This document shows, piece by piece, positions 46,601 to 57,332 of a stretch of DNA of 64,000 nt. The notes beneath the pieces are model-generated. The model saw nothing but the letters and a program-made list of their open reading frames with translations, searched no databases and was not told where the DNA came from. Source of the DNA: Owenia fusiformis (taxonomy: Eukaryota > Annelida > Polychaeta > Sabellida > Oweniidae); the NCBI GenBank assembly GCA_903813345.2, contig CAIIXF020000009.1, positions 5,884,030 to 5,948,029 of the forward strand, in the 5' to 3' direction. Within the stretch, counting starts at the first letter, position 1. Every line of letters begins with the position of its first letter. Position numbers and translations under genes: made by a program.

Positions 46601-48451
46601 TTTGGATTTTCCGTCCTAAAATCTTGTCTGTAAAGTCTTGTCTACGCGTTTTCAGGTGAACCGTTTGGTAGATCAATTTCAAATTTTCAAGTATGATTCT
46701 TAGTATTAAAATCTTGAACTTATTAGTTTTTTGATATTTTGGGTAAATGTCAAGGTAGCCATTTTGGATTTTCAATTCTAAAATCTTGTCTGTAAAGTTT
46801 TGTTTACATGTTTTCTGGTTAACTGTTTGATGGATGAATTTCAAAATTTCAGGGGTGGTTCTTAGTATGAAAATCTAGAACTAACTAATTTTTGGGCATT
46901 CTTGGTAAATTTTAAGGTGGCCATTTTGTAATTTCCGTCCTCAAATTGTGTCGGTAAAGTCTTGTCTACCTATTTTCAGGATAACCATTCGATGGGATCA
47001 CCCATTGGTGGGGACATTTTGTACACATTTGTGTTCTTGTGTTTTTATGCCTTTCCTTATGAATGGTTTATCGGATGACTGTTAGATGTTAATAAGGTAC
47101 TTTCAAAAATATACTAAACAATACAATTAGACAAACAGAGTATCCTATATGCATTTCTAGTTGTTAGGTATAGGAGAGTGTATTTATTAGGAGGCCCCAT
47201 CGGGGGGCCTCTTATTAATTTTGTAGATATTATTCTTTATTATTTATTCTTCCCCCTCTTTTTCTCCTACTTCCAACTACCTTTCAACCATCTCCTACAT
47301 GCGCCTTCCAGGGACCTTTGCTGAACCTGGCGGGAAAGAACTTTTTATCTAGGTCAAGGTCCAAGGTCAAAATCTAGGTCAAATCTAAGTTTTTCAAGTT
47401 TCTCAAATCCTGACACTACACTTAAATATATTTAGCTGAATTTTTGCATACAGATAGATATAAGTATTCTATAAGTGAGAGCCTTTTGCCGTCTAAACAA
47501 ATTTTGCCTAGATTTTGAGATATTGAAGGTCAAAAAAGGTCAAAAAGGTATTTTTCAACTTGCTTCAAATTGACCAGGGTCTAGTTATTAACGACGAATG
47601 GAATGCAAAGTGGATGGATCGATCCTGATTAGTCAAACAGATCTATAAAATAAATTAAAGAATTTAATCAAAAAGAATAACATCAATTTTAAACAGGAAC
47701 AATAATTCTCTCACCATTAATACTTTCGAATCACTTACAATTATAAGTCTGTAGAATTGAATTTGACATATGGAAATACTGGGAATTGGGATAATTTCTA
47801 AAAGATTGGTTTTGAGATTGAATGGCGCGTCATTCGTCCGAAGTTAGTCTTAAATTGACGAAAGGTATATCATGCATGTTTCTTTAATAATTTAAACTAT
47901 TGATATGTTATATTTTAATCATTAGTAGTAAAAAGTGATGTTATTATATTATTGTAGCACAGGGATCAGGAATATCCGCAAAGGTACCTTCTACGACAGC
48001 TGCAACTACAAAGCAAAAATACACTATACCTGCTTCCGGACGTTCAAGCTTTACACGGCCTACAATCAGTCGTCGCCGACCAATAACGATTCGTCGCCCA
48101 CCAGTAACGACTCGTCGCCCACCAGTTACCACTCGTCGACCGCCAGTAACAACGCGTCGATCACCTATTACAGCTCGTCGCAAACCAGTTACAACGCGGC
48201 GACCACCAGTTACCACTCGTCGACCGCCAGTAACAACACGTCGATCACCTATTACAGCTCGTCGCAAACCAGTTACAACGCGGCGACGGCCGGTGACCAC
48301 TCGTCGACCACCACCAACCACTCGTCGACCACCACCAACCACTCGTCGACCACCACCAACCACTCGCCAGCCCGCGGTAGCAACTCGTCGTTCTTATTAT
48401 AGCAAACGTCCTACCACACGAGCTCCATATAAGAGACGCACGTATGGATAG
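40548..48451 (+). CDS. Secreted astacin metalloprotease with Arg/Pro heptad-repeat tail (astacin 1)
   Basis: Exons 40548-40674, 41120-41146, 42754-42870, 43200-43341, 44238-44413, 44990-45208 and 47958-48451 join in frame to 433 residues. Residues 1-21 are a signal peptide ([20 protein letters not shown]); 22-60 an acidic pro-region with EEEEE; the likely inhibitory Asp58 is in EDDI instead of the usual F-x-G-D. The catalytic domain has [13 protein letters not shown] (zinc ligands His166, His170, His176; Glu167) and the Met-turn SIMHY (Met220, Tyr222). Residues 270-433 are a very basic tail of about 14 heptads of T-R-R-P-P-V-T type ending RRTYG. Astacins are secreted zinc endopeptidases of matrix, digestive or developmental roles. 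No EGF or CUB domain is present. The inner Met at 40548 was chosen over 40509 because it starts a clean signal peptide. Paralogous to the gene at 57098. Confidence 0.92.
41120..41146 (+). CDS. Astacin 1 exon 2 (27-nt microexon)
   Basis: GDANPDDSK between taatttcag and gtaagt. Phase 1 in and out, as for exon 2 of the paralogue (45 nt). Confidence 0.75.
41350..42470. mobile_element. Decayed mariner-like element in astacin 1 intron
   Basis: The right end has 'acttctgggacaaccctcgta' (42446-42466), the form of mariner ends. Weak inverted similarity links the outer left part (about 41420-41580) to the right part (42200-42400). The left terminus is not clear. Confidence 0.45.
41868..42068 (+). pseudogene. 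Mariner transposase HTH fragment
   Basis: The frame reads [20 protein letters not shown] then [19 protein letters not shown], matching the helix-turn-helix region of mariner transposases ('...WxxRFKxGxxSxxDxxRSGRP'). The catalytic DD34D part is missing. Confidence 0.65.
42754..42870 (+). CDS. Astacin 1 exon 3 (pro-region and mature start)
   Basis: [11 protein letters not shown] then [17 protein letters not shown], the first strand of an astacin domain ('WPxGxVxYxID'). Consensus gtaagc donor. Confidence 0.9.
43200..43341 (+). CDS. Astacin 1 exon 4
   Basis: [20 protein letters not shown] and continues to [10 protein letters not shown]: the helix and strand of the astacin N-lobe. 142 nt, exactly the length of the paralogous exon. 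Confidence 0.92.
43345..43905 (-). mobile_element. Reverse copy of the 'gaacg'-rich element, within a ~90-bp direct repeat
   Basis: The reverse complement of about 43490-43830 aligns with 17456-17770 ('actagttctc', 'gaacgggctt', 'gtcgtca', 'acgagtgacaacgtatt', 'aatcctactagg'). It is flanked by direct copies of about 90 bp (43399-43484 and 43810-43901, 'gaccacgtcctcgt' / 'gaccacatcctcgt'). Confidence 0.6.
44238..44413 (+). CDS. Astacin 1 exon 5 (zinc-binding helix)
   Basis: [10 protein letters not shown], then [20 protein letters not shown]: the full HExxHxxGFxHEQxRxDRD astacin signature. 176 nt, identical in length to the paralogous exon. Confidence 0.97.
44990..45208 (+). CDS. Astacin 1 exon 6 (Met-turn)
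   Basis: [20 protein letters not shown] through [20 protein letters not shown] and CT. Contains the Met-turn and the closing Cys of the catalytic domain. Confidence 0.95.
45296..47010. repeat. Dispersed repeat with 'cacatagtgtgggg' head and ~180-bp tandem body, copy 1
   Basis: Begins 'tatgtccccaccacatagtg' plus a cgtccgtcc tract, followed by a tandem unit of about 180 bp ('cagccattttggattttccg', 'aaatcttgtctgtaaagtct', 'caggtgaaccgtttggtaga'). Open frames on the minus strand (46146-46433, 46470-46844) are repeat translation. Located in the last intron of astacin 1. Confidence 0.75.
47189..47560. repeat. Hairpin-headed dispersed repeat
   Basis: Opens with the palindrome 'gaggccccatcggggggcctc', followed by a C/T-rich tract and 'aggtcaaggtccaaggtcaa' repeats. 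Likely another dispersed family; extent approximate. Confidence 0.45.
47958..48451 (+). CDS. Astacin 1 exon 7 (Arg/Pro heptad tail, stop)
   Basis: The frame set by exon 6 stays open for 494 nt despite starting without an ATG: a Thr/Ser linker, then TRRPPVT-type heptads (21-bp units), then [19 protein letters not shown] and TAG. An 84-bp block (48119-48202) is repeated at 48203-48286. The GGGRRV open frame on the minus strand and the Ser/Thr frame from 47935 are shadows. Confidence 0.88.
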
Positions 48452-49680
48452 AACAATGGCATGATGGCATCAAAGTTAAGACTACTGTGAAGTGATAATA
48501 CAACTTGTTAAATTGGAGAGCGTCATCAATATTTTCAAAGGAAGTTAACCACTGGTTAAAGGGACAGTCGATTTTGAATTAACAGACCTTACTTCAAGTG
48601 TGTGTACTATAATGAGATTCATATTATCATTTAAAGAGTATCATACCACTGTCGTCATCAAAAATATTGTTTTATTTATTTATTTTATGATAATAATGTC
48701 AATCACAAGGCGTTTACTGAAGTAAAGAATTAACTTGAAACACATGGTCATAATTATTAGTTATTACACATTCTTATACATAATATAATCTATCGTGTCG
48801 TTAATACCCATGTATAATCCGGGCCAGGGATTTACCTTTCTATGCCATGATACTATTATACGGTATTTTTGCATTAAAATTGCCCTTGACGAAATTTCCC
48901 AAAGAAAGTCATGGTGAATGGACATGGTGGTGTACGGATCATGAATAATATTATGTATTGTTATGTCTTATTTCAGCAATTACAGTTTTTTAACAGTTTT
49001 TTAAATTACAGTCAATTAAGACACTACATTGAGTTGAGGAGTGTAAGTTACACCAGCCATCAAGAACGACCCGACCCATTCATTCAGAGTTCGCTTGTAT
49101 AACACAATTGCCAAATCTTGGTCGAATTCAAAAGGTCATGAAGAAATATAGTTTCATTATTTTGTCTTCCCTTTAAGTGCTGGTATTAACGGTTAATTAA
49201 ATCAAAAGTACAAAAAATGGCAGCCATTTGTTTTTAAAATGTGTTTTCTTTATGTAAATTAATGTATTTCTTGAATAAAGAGACGTGTCAAAGTGGAAAT
49301 CACATTTAAACGCATTTTCCATAACTATGAATTGCAGGTGGATGTTGGTTCTATCCATTGTTTTCAGCATAATTTTGGTCACCGAAAATTGATATCTTCA
49401 AAACTATACTTTCAATCCATTCTTCGTTTGAAGAAGTTTTAGACCCGTAGCTGAATAATCTTTTCATCCAATAAAAATCAGAAAAGGAAGATCCCCTTTT
49501 GAGTAAATAGGTTCAATATTTTGAAAAATTGTTGACATGTGGTCCCCATTCATAATTTTTCGAATTGTTCGATTGATATTATTTTAATTATCATAGGGAC
49601 TTCACTTGAAAGAAAACATATTGTTTTAAATAAAACCATTTTATTTATGGCCATTTTGAAAGATATGACAGTCTAAAATC
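48452..49680. other. Intergenic, nothing recognised
   Basis: Downstream flank of astacin 1. No AATAAA close to the stop and no family motif in the short open frames (48911-49102, 49197-49382 minus). Confidence 0.4.
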
Positions 49681-50761
49681 ACTTGCAATATTGCACATGG
49701 TCCTTTCCACAAATCATCTTACCTTACTAAGGAACATCAAAAGAGCATACAAAGATGTACTTCTTGCATCGTTGGAGTATAATGAGGCTCAAACCATATT
49801 GTCATCTTAGTATTTCATGTCCACCATTTGTTTGCTGGGACTACTTTTTCTTGATGAAATCAAGATTGCTGTCAGTACATCACTTAAGTAATGCTTTAAT
49901 GCCTCCAAAGATATGCATGTAAAATAGTGATGAGATAGATACCAGAGGTGTATTAATGCAGAAGGGCATTGTTTTGAGGTCTTTCGTCGATTTTTATTTC
50001 GATGGGATTTTACTGTTCCATTTATAGATTTAGCTTTTTTGTTTTAGATTTTTGATAGAAGTTATGATCCTGTCATTATGAGCTCAAGTACCAAATGCCT
50101 CTACCACGGGAAAAGTGCGATTATTATGTCTCCGCCACATAGTGTGGGGCCATAAGTATTGTTGGCCTAGGCGCGTCCGTCCGTCCGGCAGTTTTCTCCA
50201 AAACCGCTACAGAATCACTTGCAATAATCACTTGCAATATTGCACATGGTCCTTTCCACAAATCATCTTACCTTACTAAGGAACATCAAAAGAGCATACA
50301 AAGATGTACTTCTTGCATCGTTGGAGTATAATGAGGCTCAAACCATATTGACATCTTAGTATTTCATGTCCACCATTTGTTTGCTGGGACTACTTTTTCT
50401 TGATGAAATCAAGATTGCTGTCAGTACATCACTTAAGTAATGCTTTAATGCCTCCAAAGATATGCATGTAAAATAGTGATGAGATAGATACCAGAGGTGT
50501 ATTAATGCAGAAGGGCATTGTTTTGAGGTCTTTCGTCGATTTTTATTTCGATGGGATTTTACTGTTCCATTTATAGATTTAGCTTTTTTGTTTTAGATTT
50601 TTGATAGAAGTTATGATCCTGTCATTATGAGCTCAAGTACCAAATGCCTCTACCACGGGAAAAGTGCGATTATTATGTCTCCGCCACATAGTGTGGGGCC
50701 ATAAGTATTGTTGGCCTAGGCGCGTCCGTCCGTCCGGCAGTTTTCTCCAAAACCGCTACAG
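49681..50761. repeat. Recent tandem duplication, 549-bp offset
   Basis: 49681-50212 is repeated at 50230-50761 almost base for base (for example attgtcatct versus attgacatct). Both copies end in the 'cacatagtgtggggccat' repeat head. A short 'aatcacttgc' joins them. Confidence 0.9.
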
Positions 50762-52200
50762 ATATCACCTTCAACTTTTCAGGGATAACTTATGAGTGCA
50801 TACAGATATGGATGAAAGTTTTCGATACCTACTTCCTGTCGGCCATTTTGAAGTCAAATGCTAAAATCCATGTCTGCAAACCTTTAGAAAAACGGCTTCA
50901 CAGTTGCTTTTAAAACGTTGACATCTTGTTCAGCTCACTTCATTCTACATCTGGATAGGTTTTGGACCTGTTAGCTCAGTCATGGCGGCCATTTTGAATG
51001 TCTTAAGAAAAGTTAGCGTGCAATAATACTTGAGTTGTCATACTTTAACTATTTAGTAGCTTTATGAATAATTTCAGGTGTACTTTGCTGTAAAAGCCTA
51101 TGTTATTGTTAACAGTAGTTATATGCGATAATTTTGTAAAAATATATCAGCAAAAACTCACAATCACTTTTTTGTTGTCGGCCATTTTGGATTTTCCATC
51201 CTAAAATCTTGTCTGTAAAGTCTTGTCTACGCGTTTGGTAGATCAATTTCAAAGTTTCAGGAATGATTCTTATTATGAAAATCTAGATCTAATTAGTATT
51301 TTTGCATTCTGGGTAAATGTCAAGGCAGTCATTTTGGATTTTCCGTCCTAAAATCTTTTCTGTAAAGTCTTGTTTACGCGTTTTCAGGTGAACCGTTAAG
51401 TAGTTCAATTTCAAATGTTCACTGATGATTCTTAGTATAAAACTCTTGAACCGATTCGTTTTTTGGCATTCTGGGTAAATGTCAAGGCATAACTTATGAG
51501 TGCATACAGATATGGATGAACGTTTTAGATACCTATTTCCTGTCGGCCATTTTGAAGTCAAATGCTAAAATCCTTGTCTACAAACCTTTAGAAAAACGGC
51601 TTCACAGTTGCTTTTAAAACGTTGACATCTTGTTTAGCTCATTTCATTCTACATCTGAATAGGTTTTGGACCTGTTAGCTCAGTCATGGCGGCCATTTTG
51701 AATGTCTTAAGAAAAGTAAGCGTGCGATAATACTTGAGTTGTCCTACTTTAACTATTTAGTAGGTTTATAAATAATTTCAGGTGTACTTTGTTATAAAAG
51801 CCTATGTTATTGTTAACAGTAGTTATATGCGATGATTTTGTAAAAAAAAATCAGCAAAAACTCGCAATCATTTTTTAATTGTCGGCCATTTTGGATTTTT
51901 CCATCCTAAAATCTTGTCTGTAAAGTCTTGTCTCCGCGTTTTCAGGTGAACCGTTTGGTAGATCAATTCCAAAGTTTCAGGGATGATTCTTTTTATGAAA
52001 ATCTAGATCTAATTAGTATTTTTGCATTCTGGGTAAATATCAAGGCAGCCATTTTGGATTTTCCGTCCTAAAATCTTGTCTGTAAAGTCTTGTCTACGCG
52101 TTTTCAGGTGAACCGTTAGGTAGATCAATTTCAAATGTTCACTGATGTTTCTATAAAACTCTAGATCTGATTATTTTTTGTCATTTTGGGTAAATGTTAA
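50676..52200. repeat. 'cacatagtgtgggg' repeat family, copy 2
   Basis: Same head and tandem body as 45296-47010, in the same orientation, with the 'tcatggcggccattttgaatg' block present twice (50983, 51684). The minus frame 51289-51561 is repeat translation. Confidence 0.75.
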
Positions 52201-53340
52201 GCCAAAAAAATATTGCAATTTGCATTATACCGATACATAATGGATTAGTAGCTCATCTCCTCAGTTTTTCAAAAATGTTTTCCCCATTTAAAAGATATTT
52301 CGTTTTTGCTCGTTTTAGCCATATGAGAAGTTCCTCTTGCACTTTGTCAGTAGCCACTGCTTAAGTTGTAGCTAACATATTGTTCTGATGTAAAACGAGG
52401 AATGTGTGCCCTAACAATACTCCCTGTTAAAATTCAAATTGTCCAAAATTGATACACCACGCCGTCCTTTGAGTAAGGCAGGGTCACTGTTGAAGTCCTT
52501 CCATGATCAGGTCTCAAGAAGACCTTTCGGATAGGGGGAACACCTCGACTCGCGCAGACCATGAAGAAGCACACTTTCCTGACTTGATGTGTACAGACAG
52601 TGAAGACATCGATGGTGTCTTAATGTTTTGGACAAGTAATTTGAAGATGAGAGGCACTGGATCCATCAATGAGCAGGACTGAAGGCTTGTAAATATGTGA
52701 CCCACAAATGTTGACCTATGTACCAAAATACAGTCACCTTATGCTCATCATTCAAATAAATGATATGTACTTGTACACATTTATGCACAAATGTTTTTGC
52801 TTATTGTGTGGAAATAACACATTCGTAATGAAAAAATAACCTGAAATAAGTATGAGTTATCTAATACTTAAATCAAAACATGATTTTAATCTGTAACTTA
52901 CACTTATACTTATTAACATACGTATCAGTGTAAGTAGAATTAAAACCTTTGTCGAAAATTATCTAATAACAGTTAATGTTATATACAAAGTAATGCGACT
53001 GGGTCTTCCATTTTAAGTTTTCAGCGAATCTTTCTAGATTATGCATATATTTTCAGGGTTGCAATAATGAGTGCACATACCCGATTTCATGTTACATTTT
53101 ATCACACACATTTAATGGAGAGGTTGGATAAGTTGAACTTTTTGAACACGCGTTTCTCTTAAACCACTCATCAAAACATTCTGAAAATTTTACACATCGT
53201 CAATTTAATGGTCATCTTTTGGATGGTAACATTATAATTTGATATATACATATATATACCTTTCTCTATATTGTGTTAGAAAACACATCAGACACTTCTT
53301 TTGTTCTTGGTATCATATGTTCGGAATGAAATGAAACATC
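52201..53340. other. Intergenic, unassigned
   Basis: A GC-richer island at 52450-52730 has a 70-residue minus-strand frame (LMDPVPLIFKLLVQ) that I cannot assign; it might be a fragment of a mobile element or exon. The rest is AT-rich and shows nothing. Confidence 0.35.
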
Positions 53341-53353
53341 TATCCGAACCTCA

Positions 53354-54440
53354 TTGGAACAGAACGACGTAAACACAACGTGTTTAGGTCTCTCAATATC
53401 GACGGTAATTGTACAAAGGAAAGTTTGGTTGATTTTAAAAAGTATCTTAAAATATCAAATAATTCTAGTAGGTCTATCATCTACTTCTAATATTGAATAT
53501 GGGATACCACAAGGTTCTGTTTTAGGTCCCCTCCTATTTATTATCTTTATAAATATTTATTTAACGTCAGATAAACTCAAATTTGTTCTCTATGCAGATG
53601 AAACAAATATTCTATTGACTGATGATAACATTAATAATCTGAAGAAAGACATAAATGAAGAATTAAAAAAGGTTAATGACTGGATGATTTCTAATAGATT
53701 TACACTCAATGTAGAAAAAACTAAATTTATGATTTTTGACAAAAAAAGAGTTAATAAAATTTACAACTTTGAAATAAAATTAAATAATCAACTAACAGAA
53801 AGGGTAAATCATATCAATTTTCTTGGTGTAATTATTGACTCTAAGCTAACATGGGCTCCTCATATAAATACACTCTGCACCAAAATTTCGAATTTAATTG
53901 GATTGATATATAAAACTCGGCATAAATTGACATTGAATGCCTTGTTAACTACTTACTTTTCTTTAGTTTATTCCTATCTTAGTTATGGGAATATTCTATG
54001 GGGCAATGCAACGAAAAATCATTTGACATGTTTGAGCAGACTTTTTGTTTTACAAAAGAAATTCCTTAGAATAATGATAGACTCTCCAAGAACTGCTCCT
54101 TCGAATTCTATCTTCAGAAAAGTTCAAAATATTAAATATTTTTGACATAAATAAACTTCAGATTGCTACATTTGTGCAGAAAACTGTGACTTAATCAAAA
54201 GATTTTCCATCTCGTAATTTCAAGCTTTTTTCGAGAGTGAATTGACATACATTCCCATGATAGAGAAATAAATATAATTTGGTAATAAAGAAATTTAGAA
54301 CTGAAACTGGTCTTAAATCAATTGCGGTCAGTGGAGCGACACTTTATAATTCTTTATCAACAGATTTTAAAAAGGCAAACCATATAAAACAGTTCGAAAA
54401 AATGATCAAACGTGAACTTATTAATCAATACCAGTGATAC
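53354..54440 (+). pseudogene. Non-LTR retrotransposon reverse transcriptase fragment
   Basis: The frame 53354-54145 contains the RT core: GIPQGSVLGPLLFIIFIN (residues about 50-67), the active-site box YADE at 80-83 (normally [FY]ADD), then LNVEKTKFMIF and LGVIIDSKLTWAPHI. The second catalytic Asp is replaced by Glu. After the stop, C-terminal matches (SGATLYNSL, FKKANHIKQFEKMIK) continue to 54437 in disrupted frames. The 5' end, including any endonuclease, is missing. Family resembles jockey/CR1-like elements; clade uncertain. Confidence 0.85.
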
Positions 54441-54599
54441 TTTGTGCTTCCATCTGTTCTTTTTTCAATTAAATTGAAAGTAAAACATGAATGTTGAAAA
54501 TCTATTTAGCCACGAAATGTATACGCCACGTGGGGTGTCTTTTTCATGTATTGTATGAAACATTGTATGATTGACTTTTAATTTAATAAATTGAATGAA

Positions 54600-55840
54600 A
54601 TAAAAGGTTTATCTTAATTCTAATCTATTTTTGGAGGTTTTATTTTAAGTTTTTGCATGTTTTTTTGTTAAATCAACCCAAATTTCCTTTGTATTTATAA
54701 CTATTATATTGAGAGGTCTAAAAAAATGTTGTATATGCTATTTTGTTCCATCAAGGTTAGGAAAGACATTTCATTTCATTCTCAAGAATTGGAGGAAAGG
54801 AACAAAAACAATTGCACTAAAAAACAAAAAATGTTAAAAAAACAGTTATGAAAAATATATATGAATAATTTTTGCATTAAATTGTTGCCAATCAGTCAAC
54901 ATTACATAAAGGACCGTGTTTTTTACCAAATGTTTTCAATAATTGGTTTAAGAGAAAAACATTGTTGCATTCAGTTCACCATATCGATACCTATCCTTTG
55001 TAACATGGTTCTTGACACAACACCTGTTACGTTACATTTAACATCACTAGACTAGATGCGAGTAGAAATAATCTTGATTTACCTCATTTAAAATTCAAAA
55101 TTCAGTCAAACTGATGTCATATTTGGAATCTACATGTACAATTACATCTAGTAAAGTGGTTTTGAAAATAGTTTATTTTCTTTGAAAATGTGACTTCTAG
55201 GTCGGGGGGATTCCACACGTTGTAAAATCACAAAAAGTGAAATATCTTTTCTTGTGTTGGGCAGATATTTTCTTTTATTGGATATATCGTATAACTATCA
55301 GATACATAGAGTTAATATGAAAAGTGAGCCACTTAAACTGATGAATATTAAATTTTAAGGGAATTTTGTAATACCCCGCCATGTTATTTTCCCCGAATCA
55401 GCCACCTGGTGGCGAGACTGGTAACTACCTACTTGCATCTGAGTAATTAGAAATATTTAATCCTGGGCATATCACTTCTGCAAATGATACAATATTTTAT
55501 AACTCGAGCACTCTAGGTCAATGCCCATTGGATATAATATTCACTTAAAAGTAATCTGTATCTGCTTCAATGCATTTTTGTTGTTCAGTCATACAATCTG
55601 GCTGCCATTGCAATTTTCACATCAGAATGAAACCATTGACTCTTTAGGGAGTCCAAAAACACGGAAATGGAGCTCGATTTCATCTGATGAGTATTGAGCA
55701 AGGTCTATATTATAAATCCTAGACTGCATTCTCTCCATTGTCAACTTTGTATGCAGTGTGACACGCATTGTAATTTTGCAGCTAGTTTCCCTTTCAGCAA
55801 AACCTGTTTTTCCGATGACATTACAAACTATGATTGTAAA
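54600..55840. other. Intergenic AT-rich, nothing recognised
   Basis: The retroelement probably ends near 54600 (aaattgaatgaaataaaagg). Beyond it I see no coding signal or array. Confidence 0.4.
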
Positions 55841-56060
55841 AATACAAATAAATGCCCAAACACCCGCAATATTAGAGAATTTGAAAGAAAACGGCTTCAC
55901 TTAGAATGACTCTAACTGAATTGAATGATGACAACATCAGTTGTCTTCAACTTCAGTTTGACTTCAGAGTCATTCTAAGTGAAGCAGTTTTCTTTAAAAT
56001 CCTCTAATATTGCGGCTGTTAGAGCATTTTTCTGTTGTTGTTTACAATCGTAGCTTTATT
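55840..56060. mobile_element. Inverted-repeat (MITE-like) element
   Basis: Arms of at least 60 bp: 'gcaatattagagaatttgaa', 'agaaaacggcttcacttaga' and 'atgactct' on the left (55867-55913) pair with 55967-56016. The loop is about 55 bp. Pairing continues outward more weakly (gattgtaaa / tttacaatc). The two open frames here are complements of each other. Confidence 0.65.
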
Positions 56061-57011
56061 AGTTTCCATGGCGAAACTTTTGGAATCCAGATTTAACTTG
56101 GTTTAGCTGAATGAGGTTTGTCGAAAACTAAAGATTTTCGGCAATCATCTCGAATGACGCTAACTGTAGTTAGTGTCACCCAGCTGTGGAACAGTGAATT
56201 AGTAGATTTTGACCGTATAAGGATTATATTATGCATATATAAGCTATTATATATTAACTTATTTTCATTTCAATATATTTTTCCTTAATTTTTGATATCA
56301 TTAAATAAATTTAAGTTTGTATCTAATACTTGAAAGCAAAGTTGACATTATGATTTTAAGTTCATTTTCATTTGACCTTCAAACATTTCGCTATATTGGG
56401 TGTAAAGGAAATCATAAGATATCTTCAATGCACCTTATTTTCGTATTAGAATAATTGTTCTCTATTACTACTGATGTTGTTACTTATATACTGTTGGTGA
56501 AAAAATTAAGTTTGTATCTTATATACGGTTCCAAAGTTTATTTTCTACTGACCCAACTAAAGTAAGATTGTGTAAAGGTGAGGATATACTAGTTTTGCAC
56601 GTCTCAAACCTTTGATATCACCCTACATCATTTAAGCTTGTAACTTATTTTCCAACAAGAAGAAAGAGAATATTTCGCCTCAGTCTCTCCAACGTCTATT
56701 TTTAATTTCTAGCTGCTTATCAGACAAAGGGTCTCTAGGTAATAACAGATTCCCCACAGTTTTCATCTCACACGTTAATAGAATGATATATAGCTAGGCT
56801 GTACAAAATAAAGTGTCCATACCTGACCAGTTTATTGATTGATCACTTCATATTAAGATTTATTTTAGATCATTGCAATCTGTGGTCATTCTCCGGCCCG
56901 TAGTATGTATTTTTGAAACATAGGTAACTTTGAAGCCTTCGTTCCGGTTCTAAACCTCCAAATCCCCGACATGCCAAAATGATATATATTTGTTTTATAT
57001 AATATATCTAG

Positions 57012-57018
57012 TATATAA
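57012..57018 (+). promoter_or_regulatory. Candidate TATA box of astacin 2
   Basis: TATATAA lies 80 nt before the astacin 2 ATG, which would put the transcript start near 57040 and leave a 5' UTR of about 55 nt. The wider region is AT-rich, so this is only suggestive. Confidence 0.35.
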
Positions 57019-57097
57019 CTGGTGCTCCGTAAACACATCACCATAGAGGCCAAAGAACGAATTATAGTGCAGAGGAGCAGGCTGCAAGGATTTCAAC

Positions 57098-57332
57098 ATG
57101 AATCCAAGAAATTTACTTAGTGCAGTTGGACTGGTGTTTTTTCTAGCGGCTTACGGGGTTCAAACGTCTGAAGAGGTTGAGCCCGAATATGAGAATGAAG
57201 TACAAGCACTCAAGAACGTGGTTGGAAGACTAGAACGCATCGAATCTTACTTGGGACTGGAGAAAGAAGTAGAAAAGGAAAAGGAAGATGAAAAAGAAGA
57301 AGAGAAAGAAGAAAGCGGTGGTGCTAGTACAA
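57098..57332 (+). CDS. Astacin 2 exon 1 (signal peptide, Glu/Lys pro-region)
   Basis: Signal peptide, then VVGRLERIESYLGLEKEVEK and a Glu/Lys-rich run, ending Gly-Ala-Ser-Thr in phase 1 before gtaggt. Confidence 0.88.

Noticed and set aside
47944-48363. Minus-strand GGGRRV frame and plus-strand Ser/Thr frame
   Set aside because: Shadows of the astacin 1 tail; the Arg/Pro frame is the one that continues from exon 6 and ends with its own stop.
52514-52726. 70-residue minus frame as a gene
   Set aside because: No recognisable domain and no flanking exons; kept only as an unassigned GC-richer island.
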